A DNA stretch of 64,000 bases from Picochlorum sp. 'celeri' (GCA_010909725.1 JAACMV010000003.1:1054001-1118000); one strand, 5' to 3'. Positions 27,974 to 37,522 are shown, counted from the first letter of the stretch. The notes: generated by a model not told the origin, from the sequence alone. Numbers and translations are program-made.

Positions 27974-28400
27974 ATGCAGACCGTAGCCATGATCCAGTCC
28001 GCTCGCCCAGCTGTTGCCGTCCGCCCGGCTCGCAAGTCCGTGTGCGTCAAGGCATCCGCACAGGCTCCAAAGGTGCGTTCATCTATCGAAATCAGAGTAT
28101 ATAGAAAACATTAGAACAGGCGATCGCCTCTCATCGTCGCGTGTGAAGGAGCTAATGTCATGTAACAGTTGATTCGCTCTTTGTGTTTGACGCTGTCGAG
28201 TTCTGTGGTTGATACGGTGCTTGTTTATTCATATGTAGGCTCCAAAGCAGCAGAAGGCTGCTTTCGCCACCTTGGCTGCCTTCGCCGCTGCTGCTCTCCT
28301 CACCACTGCTACCCCAGCTCAGGCTGATGTGAAGAGCACCGTGTGCGCCTCTAACGCCACTGCCAAGATCTGCCTCAAGGACTCTGCCAAGAAGAATTAA
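27974..28400 (+). CDS. psbTn: Photosystem II PsbTn (5 kDa lumenal subunit) precursor
   Basis: Two exons are inferred: 27974-28072 and 28239-28400, with a 166-nt phase-0 intron (GTGCGT...ATGTAG), giving 86 residues. The N-terminus is a chloroplast transit peptide (Ala/Arg/Val-rich, SARPAVAVRPARKSV). A thylakoid-transfer hydrophobic stretch ends in the cleavage motif TPAQA. The mature peptide is only 24 residues and keeps the PsbTn signature VC(x4)TAKIC, here VCASNATAKICLKD, with two cysteines likely forming a disulfide. PsbTn is a nucleus-encoded lumenal subunit at the PSII periphery of green plants and algae. Exon codons are strongly biased (GCT, GCC, AAG), fitting high expression. An 11-bp sequence, aggctccaaag, is repeated at both intron borders (28062-28072 and 28237-28247). 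The frame is too short to appear as a single long ORF. Confidence 0.88.
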
Positions 28401-28504
28401 GCGTGGTTTTCCATGTGTAGAGGAGGACGTGGCCAGAAGAGTTAGTGTTTAGGGTGATTGTGTGTTTGCCTGATTCTCATTGTATTGTGGTATTGTGCAC
28501 ACAA

Positions 28505-28509
28505 TGTAA
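28505..28509 (+). terminator. TGTAA polyadenylation-type signal after psbTn
   Basis: TGTAA lies about 105 bp beyond the psbTn stop and about 50 bp before the convergent COG3 stop. It is consistent with the chlorophyte poly(A) signal seen after other genes here. Confidence 0.5.
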
Positions 28510-28561
28510 CTCAAAATATATACAGCAATGTACAAGTATACATGATTATGTTCATACGTAT

Positions 28562-31123
28562 TTACATGACAGGAAGGATTCGCTCCACAGTGTCTCGTGT
28601 GGGAAGGCCTATGGTATCTGCCTCTTCTGCAGTGTATTCCTCCTGTATGATTGTCTCCAGTTGACTATACGCATCCATCACGTTTTCATGAATTGTCTTC
28701 ATGATGACAGATAATTCCTTGTCAGTCATGAGTATGGCCAGCAGAATGAGATTGCGGAATAAGGGACCCTCAACTGTTTCAGTGACAGACTGGCATAGAT
28801 GGGTGACCCGCTCAACAGACGCAAATGCGTGCTGTTTAATCTCTTTCTTCTCCCCTCCATCTGCAGTAACTCTAGCTGCAGTTACTTTGGTTAGGAAGCT
28901 CAAAAGTGGATTGATAACCTCCTGGCTACATGTTAAGATGCAGAAATCACGAGCGACCTGGAGCTTCTTTGTCAAATCTGCGTGCACGTCCACCTCTGAC
29001 TTTCGTGATGCACCAGATGTAAAGGATGAGAGAATAGGAATTTGATTCGTGAGTCTGTGGCCAAACTGTGCGAGGCTGCTCTTGGTTGGAACCACACTAA
29101 AGTCCACATGAAAGGCATCCAGACACTCTGCCAAAAGTGCCAATTGGCGCAGGTTGAATATGGCACCAATTGTTTCCCCGTGTGAATCTGTGCAACTTTC
29201 TGATGCCTGATGTACTCTATCCAGCACATCTGGAAGTATGCCACGGCATAATTCGACAAACTTTTCCTTCCCAACAGCAGGATAGACCTGGTTCAAGAGG
29301 TCAACGACTTCTGACACGGGCCGGAACCCAATGACATGGGATCTCATCTCTGCACATGATTCCATATTCAATGGCGGTGATGCACTCTTTGCAAACTCTC
29401 GGGCCTCTGAATCCAAGACTTCTAATCTCTCCTCAGACAACACAGCTGCAAGGATTTTCTTCTTACAAGTAGACTTTGCCTCTGCAACGACCACTTCTTC
29501 AACCTCTTCCAACAGTTTTTTCATGGACTGTACTCCAAAGACGGGCGCTGAGGCTTTATTCGTCACCAAGGAGGATATAAATGCATTCACTTTGCAGAGG
29601 CCATCCAGCCCATTTGATTTAGATGCGTATATCATTGGCTCAACAATTGCAGAGAGCAAAATACACATGGAATCAAATAGCAATGATAACGATGCGGCTG
29701 CTTCACTGCTACTCACCCCACTAAATATCTGTCGATACAATTGGAGTTCCACCTCTGCACTCCGTGACACGATATCTGACCCTTCTTTCAACGCATCCAG
29801 AGGCTGTATAGATGTTCCAAACTTTTGCATTTCCGTCAAAAGATTATACCGCACAAGTTGAAATCGCGCTTTACAATACATGGACGTGCAATCTTTCAGC
29901 AAAGATTCAATCTGGGGCGAACTCTGTGCATGCTTGCTGATCCCACCCATCAGCTCCTTCAGCTTGGGCTCCAGCACAGCCCTAAACTTGACATTCTGAA
30001 GCGTCATTTCTGTATTATCGACGTCTGGCTCTTTTTTCTCATCTTGTTCCTCTCCGCGTACCATTTTTGTCGTGTTCTTACTCTCTGTCACAGCAGCAGC
30101 AACAGACTCTTGAAAATATGTCTTCACCAATGACATTGCACGACTCTGCAAGTTCTTAAATTTCGCGTTATATTTACCAGACTCTAAAAACTCTGGATGC
30201 TTTGCCGTAAACTGCAACGACATATCCAGCCCCTCCAGCCCTTCAAGTATCTCCCTTGGACTACTCTCAGCATTCACAGGACCATGGAACAATGATGACA
30301 ACGTTTCCAACCTATTAAAATGCTCCAATCTCTGATGAACCATATCCGATATATGCGACAACTTTTCTCTCTCTGACACCAACATATCACATTCCTCCTT
30401 CAACGCATCCGTCCTATCGCTAATTGTCTGCTGTGTCGCCCTCAACCCCGCAAAAATATCCAACACCTCATCAATCGTCCTCAACATATCATTACACACA
30501 TCTATATGCTTCTCCAACGCTTCAGCATGCCCTTTATACTTCGCCTCCGCCTCCGACGCGCGCGTAAGCTCCAACTCAGAAAACCATTTGTAAAACTCTG
30601 ATCGTGTTTGCAACACAGCATCCACCCCAGAGCGTGCACTTCCACCATCCTCACCCCGCTCCTCCTCTCGCTTTTCCTTCCCATCTTGATACGATATTGA
30701 AGAATACTTTTCACCACTCGAATCATGAGCATCCTCACCCACAACCACCGCATCAGCCACCAACCGTTTCACTTCAGCTAGTGCCTCCTCCTGCCTCAAA
30801 CTCAACCCCTCCGCATACCGCTCCCAATCACTCGCCTGCACACCACAAATCTTTACTAATGAATTCATCAACCAGAATCGACATGCCAAAGACTCTCCAC
30901 ATACCTTGACTCTGACACCCGTCGGATTGAACTGTGCCTGATGCACCTCTCCACCCAAAGACGCAGCATTGGAGCCCATCACCCCATTCACAGCACCAAT
31001 ATGCGTCCCATCAATCACCATCTGTCCATTTCCACCCCCTACAGACGAAGAAGTTGTCGCTGCGTGATCTTGATTGTCGCCAGGCGTAAAATCATCCTGG
31101 TAGTGACTCTCTGGATCCCACAT
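28562..31123 (-). CDS. COG3: Conserved oligomeric Golgi complex subunit 3 (COG3/Sec34)
   Basis: This single-exon gene encodes 853 residues, the family's usual size. The conserved N-terminal Sec34 domain is seen from about residue 190. It has SEFYKWFSELELTRASE, the heptad-rich HIDVCNDMLRTIDEVLDIF, ERE-KLSHISDMVHQRLEHFN and GPVNAESSPREILEGLEGLD, followed by KAKHPEFLESGKY-like sequence (here FTAKHPEFLESGKYNAKF). The rest is predicted mostly helical, as in CATCHR tethering proteins. COG3 belongs to lobe A of the eight-subunit COG complex, which tethers vesicles for retrograde transport within the Golgi. The N-terminal 60 residues are Gly/Thr-rich and poorly conserved. No catalytic site is expected. 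Confidence 0.93.
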   Translation of the reverse strand: MWDPESHYQDDFTPGDNQDHAATTSSSVGGGNGQMVIDGTHIGAVNGVMGSNAASLGGEVHQAQFNPTGVRVKVCGESLACRFWLMNSLVKICGVQASDWERYAEGLSLRQEEALAEVKRLVADAVVVGEDAHDSSGEKYSSISYQDGKEKREEERGEDGGSARSGVDAVLQTRSEFYKWFSELELTRASEAEAKYKGHAEALEKHIDVCNDMLRTIDEVLDIFAGLRATQQTISDRTDALKEECDMLVSEREKLSHISDMVHQRLEHFNRLETLSSLFHGPVNAESSPREILEGLEGLDMSLQFTAKHPEFLESGKYNAKFKNLQSRAMSLVKTYFQESVAAAVTESKNTTKMVRGEEQDEKKEPDVDNTEMTLQNVKFRAVLEPKLKELMGGISKHAQSSPQIESLLKDCTSMYCKARFQLVRYNLLTEMQKFGTSIQPLDALKEGSDIVSRSAEVELQLYRQIFSGVSSSEAAASLSLLFDSMCILLSAIVEPMIYASKSNGLDGLCKVNAFISSLVTNKASAPVFGVQSMKKLLEEVEEVVVAEAKSTCKKKILAAVLSEERLEVLDSEAREFAKSASPPLNMESCAEMRSHVIGFRPVSEVVDLLNQVYPAVGKEKFVELCRGILPDVLDRVHQASESCTDSHGETIGAIFNLRQLALLAECLDAFHVDFSVVPTKSSLAQFGHRLTNQIPILSSFTSGASRKSEVDVHADLTKKLQVARDFCILTCSQEVINPLLSFLTKVTAARVTADGGEKKEIKQHAFASVERVTHLCQSVTETVEGPLFRNLILLAILMTDKELSVIMKTIHENVMDAYSQLETIIQEEYTAEEADTIGLPTRDTVERILPVM

Positions 31124-31153
31124 ATTTATATTACATAATAATAATTTATACGT

Positions 31154-31645
31154 CTATTCTTCTGATGGCGCTGGTTCATCTGGATTGTTCTCATCGTCAT
31201 CTTCATCCGGGTCATCAGGATTCTTCTTCTTCTTCTCCTCTTCCTCCTCTTCTTCCTCATCAGGCACTTCTGGATCCCCAGGTAATGGCTTTGGAAGTGG
31301 CGTTTCAAGCCTTTCAAACTCTGGGAAAATATCTGGGCGTCTACTGGGTTCAGGGGTAATCCATTCCTGTGGAATATCAATAGGAGAACGTTCCTTCTCA
31401 GTCTCTGGCTCTGGGTATGTTTGCACGATGAGCAGCCTCGTGCGTCTACTATTCTGAGCACATCTCCTCATACCGAATCCCATGCTCTCGTGGCGCAGCG
31501 CTGGCGCACATGACAGCGAGAGTGACGACAACGTCGTCGTCGAGCAGGAACAAGAGGGCACGACACTGCCTATTCTCCGCGCTACTGCTCTCTGCTTTGC
31601 CAAACCTGTAGAAAATGACATTCTACATGTACTACTATACTGCAT
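31154..31645 (-). CDS. Small plastid-type protein of unknown function with acidic tail
   Basis: The frame is open further upstream from a TTG, but the first ATG is at 31645, giving 163 residues. The N-terminal 80 residues are Ser/Thr/Arg/Ala-rich, as a plastid transit peptide (QRAVARRIGSVVPSC). A short block follows, PIDIPQEWITPEPSRRPDIF and ETPLPKPLPGDPE. It reminds me of an uncharacterised plant chloroplast protein with 'SRRPDIFP' and 'TPLP.P.P.DP'; I am working from memory and do not name it. The C-terminal 45 residues are Glu/Lys/Asp/Asn-rich and probably disordered. It starts 22 bp behind the COG3 start (both minus strand), so COG3 could begin inside or very near its 3' UTR. Confidence 0.65.
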   Translation of the reverse strand: MQYSSTCRMSFSTGLAKQRAVARRIGSVVPSCSCSTTTLSSLSLSCAPALRHESMGFGMRRCAQNSRRTRLLIVQTYPEPETEKERSPIDIPQEWITPEPSRRPDIFPEFERLETPLPKPLPGDPEVPDEEEEEEEEKKKKNPDDPDEDDDENNPDEPAPSEE

Positions 31646-31846
31646 TATTGGATTCTCTAGTCTAGTGTCAAATGCGCTCGGTATCTGCTGAAATGGAGCC
31701 GTCAGGATTACAATGTGCCTCACAGAGAGCTGCCTTACAAACTTCAAGGTTTTCTATAAATAAATTTATGGTTCAAGTGATTTTTTAATGGGTCAATGTG
31801 GCTGCAAGTGCGACGTCTTTTCCTTTTTCATCAGATGGATTACCGG

Positions 31847-32596
31847 TCATTGCGCCCCATACCATGCTGGTTCAGAGCCTGGATTCCACTTTACATTACA
31901 GCCAATGCTTGGTCTCCAAGGCTGAGGCACCTCTTCCCCCTGTAGTATACAGTCCAAAGCTCTCCTCACATCCTCTCCAGTCACGGGAGGTGATTCCCCA
32001 TATTTACTTGGTCTGCTTGAATCAAACTGTCCATGGTATGCCAGCTTCAAGTCGGCATCAAAAACAATAAATTCTGGAGTACACGCTGCATTGTACATCT
32101 TGGCAACCTCCTGCGTCTCATCAAAGAGATAGGGAAATGGGTACCCTTGCTTTGCCATTTCCTCTGGTCCGTCTTGAGGGTGGGTTATGATTGAATTGGC
32201 CGAGATCCCTACAAATGCCACTCCCTTGGGACTGTATTCTTCAAACACATCAATAATGGCCTCCTTCAGGTGCACCACGAAAGGACAATGATTGCATAAT
32301 ATCATCACCACGGTCGCTTTGGTGTCTGGCTTGACGACATCCTTGCGCAGAGATACCATCTGATTGCCCTGGGATGGGTCAGGCAAGCTAAACTCTGCTG
32401 CCTCCCACCCCTTCTCCAGAAAGACAGTTTCTGTCCTCGCCATCCGCACTCGCACTGATGAGGATGAGGATCTTCTTGGGCACCAGGGATTTTGTCTTGG
32501 CGATGTCAAGACACTAGTAGTAGTAGAGGACTTCACAAGATGTGGTGGTCCACATGAAGATACCCTATGGCCCATCGATCTGCCGACAGAATGCAT
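31847..32596 (-). CDS. Plastid-targeted thioredoxin-fold (AhpC/TlpA-like) protein
   Basis: A 249-residue protein has a long Ser/Arg/Val transit peptide (residues 1-52, with TSPRQNPWCPRRSSSSSVR). The thioredoxin-like domain that follows has the active-site-type motif CNHCPFVVHLKE, a CxxC (Cys-Asn-His-Cys). Further on are VAFVGISANSIITHPQDGPE, YPFPYLFDETQEVAKMYNAACTPE with the cis-Pro context, and FDADLKLAYHGQFD. These are typical of the cyanobacterial and algal 'thioredoxin family protein' related to thiol peroxidases and TlpA. The C-terminus ends IGCNVKWNPGSEPAW, with a Cys/Trp signature of this subgroup. It probably acts in plastid thiol-disulfide exchange; substrate unknown. Confidence 0.85.
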   Translation of the reverse strand: MHSVGRSMGHRVSSCGPPHLVKSSTTTSVLTSPRQNPWCPRRSSSSSVRVRMARTETVFLEKGWEAAEFSLPDPSQGNQMVSLRKDVVKPDTKATVVMILCNHCPFVVHLKEAIIDVFEEYSPKGVAFVGISANSIITHPQDGPEEMAKQGYPFPYLFDETQEVAKMYNAACTPEFIVFDADLKLAYHGQFDSSRPSKYGESPPVTGEDVRRALDCILQGEEVPQPWRPSIGCNVKWNPGSEPAWYGAQ

Positions 32597-33086
32597 TCTT
32601 CCTGTATGTTTTTATTAAAAGTGCTCTGGAATAATGAAATATAATGAATTGCAGTACAATCTTGGTCGGTAGATTGCGACAAGGAAATGCTCAAACACCC
32701 ATGGAGAGTATTGCTGTCTCCTATCAACACGCACAGTTGATGGGAGCCATCCATGTCTACCATCTGCCACGCACGTAGTGCCCACAAAGCCATGGGAGCG
32801 ACGAGCATCGAGTCATACGAATTTCAGGCATATTTATTATGATTGACTCATGAAGTAGTATATTTATATACATATTTAACATATGCGAGTATTGAAAAGG
32901 AGCTTTGTTGGTAGAGAGCGCAGTTTTGCTGCAGGAAATGACGAGAACAGGACTTGCTGAGTCAGCATTCTTCCCGTCACTTTGTTCTACCACGAGCGTG
33001 TTTTCGCATTCATTAAATCGTTATAGAGTTGGAAATATTTTTATACTAGTTACTAAATTTTAAATAGACGAGAGGGTGCGGTGAGA
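32597..33086. promoter_or_regulatory. Divergent intergenic region, thioredoxin-like gene / GAF-pseudokinase
   Basis: This 490-bp stretch lies between divergent starts. It is AT-rich around 32820-32890 and 33000-33065. I see no gene-like frame, repeat or strong palindrome. Confidence 0.4.
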
Positions 33087-35411
33087 ATGGCACTGCATCC
33101 GACGTACAAGACGACGACAAAGGCAGCACCTCCTGTACATGGTGGATTGGTGGACAAGAGTGAAGACCGGCAGGGCTATGCTACGTTGACTGGTGCCGGA
33201 GAGAGTCCTGTGCATTCATACATACCAGCATGTCATGACTGTGTCAAAGGTGGAATGTCTTCCGAGAGCAGTGGGGTGCGTGCTGCTTGCCTGTACAGAG
33301 ACAGAGCCTTTCGGGATTCTTCGTATAATGAGGAAGAGATGTGGTGTCCTGAAGATCATGGCGAACTTTCTCAAGGGACTAGAAGCGATGTTGTTAACAA
33401 TAGTGGTGCGCTGCCAGACGAGATGCAGTGTCGGATGATTCATTCTATAGAGTCATGCTCTCCAGAGGATCAGGCTGGGTTGGTGACGCACGTCTGCAAG
33501 GGGCTGCACGGTTCCACTCTCCAGGATGAGTGTGAGATATGTGCGGCATTGGATGATAATTCATTTTCACATACACTGCGCTGGATGCAACGGTTGCTCA
33601 AGGTTCCTGTGTGTGGCCTGATTCTTGGGGATGGAGAGGTGGTTTCTCTTCGCTGCGTGAGTGGCGTATATAAAGCGACGCGTCCGTCGATTGGGTCTCT
33701 GCTAGATTGGCTTGTGAGTAGAAGATGCATGACTAAAGGATCTGTGGCAGTGTGTGATACGTACCAGGACGAGGATTACCGGTATGATGCACAGGTGTGC
33801 GGGAATGCTGGGGTGCGGTTTTATGCTGCCAGGCCTGTTGTGATGGATGGGGAGGTGATTGGAACAGTATTTATATTGGATCGTGTTGCAAGAGAATTTA
33901 CTGAGAATATACGGGATGGTTTGGAGTATTTCTCGCTCATTTTCATGCACAAGTTGAGCGAGGTTGAGTGGAAACCAGCTGTACCGGGCTATTGCAGACG
34001 GAAGATGCTGGAGATGGCATTTGATACTTCTTCTTTTCCTCTTATGATTGCATCGTTATGTTCATCTCCAGATGGACGAACGTCGTTGGAGATTGAAAGG
34101 GTGAACATGAGTCTACAAGAGTGGTTTGCACGGGGAGATTGCCTTGCAGCTGCAGACCATCAGGGTGATGTGTGGGATGCATTGTCTTTTGCTCTTGATT
34201 GCAAGGATAGGGATGTTTGGGATGATTTAATTAGAAATTCAGATGATGGGTTCTTTGAAGTTGGCGTGAAAGAGGGAAAGCGTCGGGCCAAGATGTGTTT
34301 CAGCAGGGCTGTTGGGTTGCTGCCAAAATCATTGCCAGAGAATATGCAAGAGACGTGCCGAATGCTCGTGAGATGTATGCAACATGCCAACGATTCTTTG
34401 ACGCAAAAAGTATACTATGTTGTGTCACTGAGGGATGTTGCTCCGTTGAGTTTGCAAAGAACATCCCAGGGATTGGAACCTTCCCCTGTCTCATGCCATG
34501 GTGTTTCGTGGCTTCAGGATGTCTGTGTTGGACGTTTCTCACATTCTTCAAAGGTCTCAAGAGTATATAAATGTACCTTCAGGGGACGCAATGCGACTGT
34601 GAGGATTTCTCGGTTTGATAATGCTGCTCTTGATGCTCATGCTTCTGCAGTCATGGATGCATTCATGGCGTTGCCTCCACATCGTAATATTCTCGAGAAG
34701 TTTCGAGCTGGCACGATACAAAAGAAGAGAAATACAGGGTATGGATACCAGACCCTGCATGAGCATTGGCTGGTGCAGGATTATCCTGACAGAGGCTGCT
34801 TAAGAGATGCATTATATTCTGGCTTGTTCTCAGATGAGGAGAAGAAGCCGCTCTTTATTGCACTGACGATGATTGATATTGCACAAGGAGTGTTGCATAT
34901 GCGGAAGGAATCACTTTTGTTCGGAGAATTTTCAACAAAGGATGTGTATCTGAAATCAGATCCAACGGATCAGTTGAGGGGCTGGAAAGCTGTGCTTGGT
35001 GCCCCTGACATTGTGACTAATTGCCGTGCATTCAACAAGAATATTCCACCCATGTATGCTTGTAGCAAGCTTTCTTCTCCAGAGACGCTTTTGGGAAGCG
35101 AGGTATCGGCTCAGTCAGAGAGCTTTTCCCTTGGAATAGCATTGTGGGAAATGTGGCTTGAAACTGAGGCCTGGCCACAATTTAACTCTGAGGATTTGCT
35201 ACAGATGCTTTGCTTTGAGGATCAAGGGGGTCTGTATGTATCGCATGATATGCCTGCGCATTTGGCTCGAGTTTTATCCAAATGTCTGAGCACTAAGGAA
35301 AATTCAAGACTCTCTGTTCTCACTGTTGTGACGCTGTTGCAAGACTATGTTCAAATCCTTACAGGACGATATCATGCTGGAGATTACTTTGCAAATGAGC
35401 TTGTAGAATAA
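33087..35411 (+). CDS. GAF-domain protein with degenerate protein-kinase (pseudokinase) domain
   Basis: The first ATG is at 33087 (the frame opens six bases earlier with GTG), giving 774 residues. Residues about 150-290 look like a GAF sensor domain (HTLRWMQRLLKVPVCGLIL, then GNAGVRFYAARPVV and GEVIGTVFILDRVAREF). A PAS-like or linker part follows. From about residue 480 there is a protein-kinase fold: a glycine-loop-like VGRFSHSSKVSRVYKC, then HRNILEKF, VQDYPDRGCLRDAL and SFSLGIALWEMW. Key catalytic residues are missing. The VAIK lysine is replaced in VRISRFD, the HRD loop reads FGEFSTKDVYLKS, and the DFG position reads LGAPD. It is therefore probably a pseudokinase: a sensor coupled to a signalling scaffold. 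Ligand and partner are unknown. Confidence 0.75.
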   Translation: MALHPTYKTTTKAAPPVHGGLVDKSEDRQGYATLTGAGESPVHSYIPACHDCVKGGMSSESSGVRAACLYRDRAFRDSSYNEEEMWCPEDHGELSQGTRSDVVNNSGALPDEMQCRMIHSIESCSPEDQAGLVTHVCKGLHGSTLQDECEICAALDDNSFSHTLRWMQRLLKVPVCGLILGDGEVVSLRCVSGVYKATRPSIGSLLDWLVSRRCMTKGSVAVCDTYQDEDYRYDAQVCGNAGVRFYAARPVVMDGEVIGTVFILDRVAREFTENIRDGLEYFSLIFMHKLSEVEWKPAVPGYCRRKMLEMAFDTSSFPLMIASLCSSPDGRTSLEIERVNMSLQEWFARGDCLAAADHQGDVWDALSFALDCKDRDVWDDLIRNSDDGFFEVGVKEGKRRAKMCFSRAVGLLPKSLPENMQETCRMLVRCMQHANDSLTQKVYYVVSLRDVAPLSLQRTSQGLEPSPVSCHGVSWLQDVCVGRFSHSSKVSRVYKCTFRGRNATVRISRFDNAALDAHASAVMDAFMALPPHRNILEKFRAGTIQKKRNTGYGYQTLHEHWLVQDYPDRGCLRDALYSGLFSDEEKKPLFIALTMIDIAQGVLHMRKESLLFGEFSTKDVYLKSDPTDQLRGWKAVLGAPDIVTNCRAFNKNIPPMYACSKLSSPETLLGSEVSAQSESFSLGIALWEMWLETEAWPQFNSEDLLQMLCFEDQGGLYVSHDMPAHLARVLSKCLSTKENSRLSVLTVVTLLQDYVQILTGRYHAGDYFANELVE

Positions 35412-35574
35412 AATGTGTTTGTTGAAAAGACACGTAATGATGATATTTCTTTCAACATATGACCATTTATACATATTTTCTCAAGGTGTTTTTTCCTTCT
35501 TCTTAATTTTTGGATCTGTTGTAAGTCTTTTTTCTTTTCTTTTTGCACAACTCCAAAGTTGGCAAACTTTGTGA

Positions 35575-37254
35575 TTACATCATCTTTTTATGCTTTTTAT
35601 TTTTCTGATGATACCGATGTTCGACAGCAGGGTCTTGCAGTCGACGGCCTGAAATTCTGGATGTCATACACATTTCACACCAACGTTCTGTTCCACAATT
35701 CCGGAATGTACATGCTGGGCATTCCCATTCAGCCATTTCCCTGACTTCTTTTACTGAGCCGCTCTTTTTTTCTACCTTCTTTGGTTCTTTCTCATCAGAT
35801 TCTCGAAAGTAACTTTCTAGGCCCAACTGCCCTCTATCTCGCTGTAGCTCTTCTTGGAAATTGCTCATCCTCAAGCCCATCAATCTGATTTCTGCAGGCA
35901 GCTCAGATCTCAGCAATTCCCTTCCGCGAGCAAAAATTTTCTCTTTCGAGCAAATATATTCATCTAATGTCAGGCATCGAGTCTTTACCAAGAAATTAGA
36001 CAGTTTAATTTTCAATGTGAGTGTCTTGCCACGCAAACTCTCTGCATCCATATCCTGCGCTAAAACCCCAGCAATGTCGAGTAGTTTGGCCTCCAAAATA
36101 TCAGCATTGTCTGTTGGCTTGAATGTCCTCTCACAAGAAATTCCTTTCCTCCCGAGACTCCCTTCTTCGTGCTCCTTGTGAGTGTATGATGCTATACCAA
36201 GTGCAGACCGCATAAAGAATTCATATGATGTTTTTGAAAAGAGCAACGAAACTTTTGCTGCATTCTCAATAAGATCTCCACATGTCTCAATACCTAGTGA
36301 TTTTTGCAGTAGTTTCTCAGTCACTCGGCCAATCCCTGGAATTTTTCTGCAGGGAAGTTTTCTCATGAAATCCAGAATTGTCTCCCTGGTACTCTCCAAG
36401 ATGTATTGGCCATCTGGTTTGTTCAAGTCTGAGCAGATTTTTGCCAACATCTTGTTCGGCGCTACCCCAACGCTACATGTCAACCCCCCGGTAGCTTCAC
36501 ACACTGCCTCTCGGATTTTTCTAGCGCATGCCTCTGTGGACAAACCATGTACACGTATGTAGTCTGTCACATCCATGGAGGCTTCATCCAGACTTTGTGC
36601 TTCAAAATCTGGATCAAATTTGGCAAATATACCGCGGGTGATCATACTAAATCGTTTATATTGGTCAAATTTTGGCTTGACAAAACGAATATGGGGACAG
36701 AGGGATTCAGCTATAAAACCAGGCATTGCACTGCGAACTCCAAACTTTCGAGCAGCATACGATGCTGTACTGATCATAGACTTTGAACCGACAGCAAATG
36801 GAACACCCGCAAGACTTGGATCCAATATCTGCTCCACAGAAGCATAAAATGCATCCATGTCGATATGGCACCACACCCGTGTGAGGTTCCTCAAACTCTC
36901 CAGGTACACAATGTCCTGTTCTTGTACAACTACAGCTGCCTGAGACAACTGTTTCGCAGTCAGCCCACGCAATTTCTCCTTCATTCTCTCGATACGCTTT
37001 TCTGTGGCCACATTTTTTCTTGATTCATTCTCAAAATATGCCGAATCTTTAGACATCTCATAGACCACCTGCTTCACCTTCTCTTGGTCAACCTCTTCCA
37101 TCCCAGCCTTTGCATTCGTATAGACAGTGTCATAGTCCACTGCATTGCTCCTGTGAGCATTTGTACCCGGCATGGGGTTGGTAGACGCAGGATCCATCCC
37201 ATCCTCCCTGCCAACCCGTTGCTGTTGTTTGAACAACTTGTGCTCAGCGGCCAT
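35575..37254 (-). CDS. POLK: DNA polymerase kappa (Y-family) with C-terminal NZF zinc finger
   Basis: The ATG at 37254 gives 559 residues; the frame extends four codons further only through GTG. The N-clasp that marks Pol kappa is present (NAKAGMEEVDQEKVKQ, then ESRKNVATEKRIERMKEKL). Catalytic palm motifs are CHIDMDAFYASVEQ and SLDEASMDVTDY, and KFGVRSAMPG lies in the fingers. The thumb has CRKIPGIGRVTEKLL, and the little finger includes GKTLTLKIKLSNF. The enzyme bypasses lesions during DNA replication. The last 60 residues hold WECPACTFRN and CEMC, a four-cysteine RanBP2/NZF finger, where animal Pol kappa has UBZ fingers. The TF pair after the second Cys and the Met in CEMC are the ubiquitin-contact positions known from Npl4. 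The final residues are basic (QKNKKHKK). Confidence 0.92.
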   Translation of the reverse strand: MAAEHKLFKQQQRVGREDGMDPASTNPMPGTNAHRSNAVDYDTVYTNAKAGMEEVDQEKVKQVVYEMSKDSAYFENESRKNVATEKRIERMKEKLRGLTAKQLSQAAVVVQEQDIVYLESLRNLTRVWCHIDMDAFYASVEQILDPSLAGVPFAVGSKSMISTASYAARKFGVRSAMPGFIAESLCPHIRFVKPKFDQYKRFSMITRGIFAKFDPDFEAQSLDEASMDVTDYIRVHGLSTEACARKIREAVCEATGGLTCSVGVAPNKMLAKICSDLNKPDGQYILESTRETILDFMRKLPCRKIPGIGRVTEKLLQKSLGIETCGDLIENAAKVSLLFSKTSYEFFMRSALGIASYTHKEHEEGSLGRKGISCERTFKPTDNADILEAKLLDIAGVLAQDMDAESLRGKTLTLKIKLSNFLVKTRCLTLDEYICSKEKIFARGRELLRSELPAEIRLMGLRMSNFQEELQRDRGQLGLESYFRESDEKEPKKVEKKSGSVKEVREMAEWECPACTFRNCGTERWCEMCMTSRISGRRLQDPAVEHRYHQKNKKHKKMM

Positions 37255-37522
37255 ATCTAAATACACTCCTCACATATTTATATTCATATTCGCATGCGAA
37301 TTAATGGTTCTTTGAGGAAAAAAAAAGGTTAGTTTCTCAAAGAATGACGAGTACATCAAGGTGGTTGTTCATTTTCATCGACATGGCAGCAACTGTCGAT
37401 GAATGCTTCAAGATTTTTTTATTCCGTAGTCAACCTATTCGAAACCAATGGCCAGGACGTCATGAATCGCAATATAACTTCCGATCGAGTATTCCATGTA
37501 CACCAATATAAAAATATACAAA

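Noticed and set aside
31185..31457. Ser/Phe-rich plus-strand frame at 31.2-31.5 kb
   Set aside because: It is the mirror of the Glu/Lys-rich tail of the minus-strand plastid-type protein.
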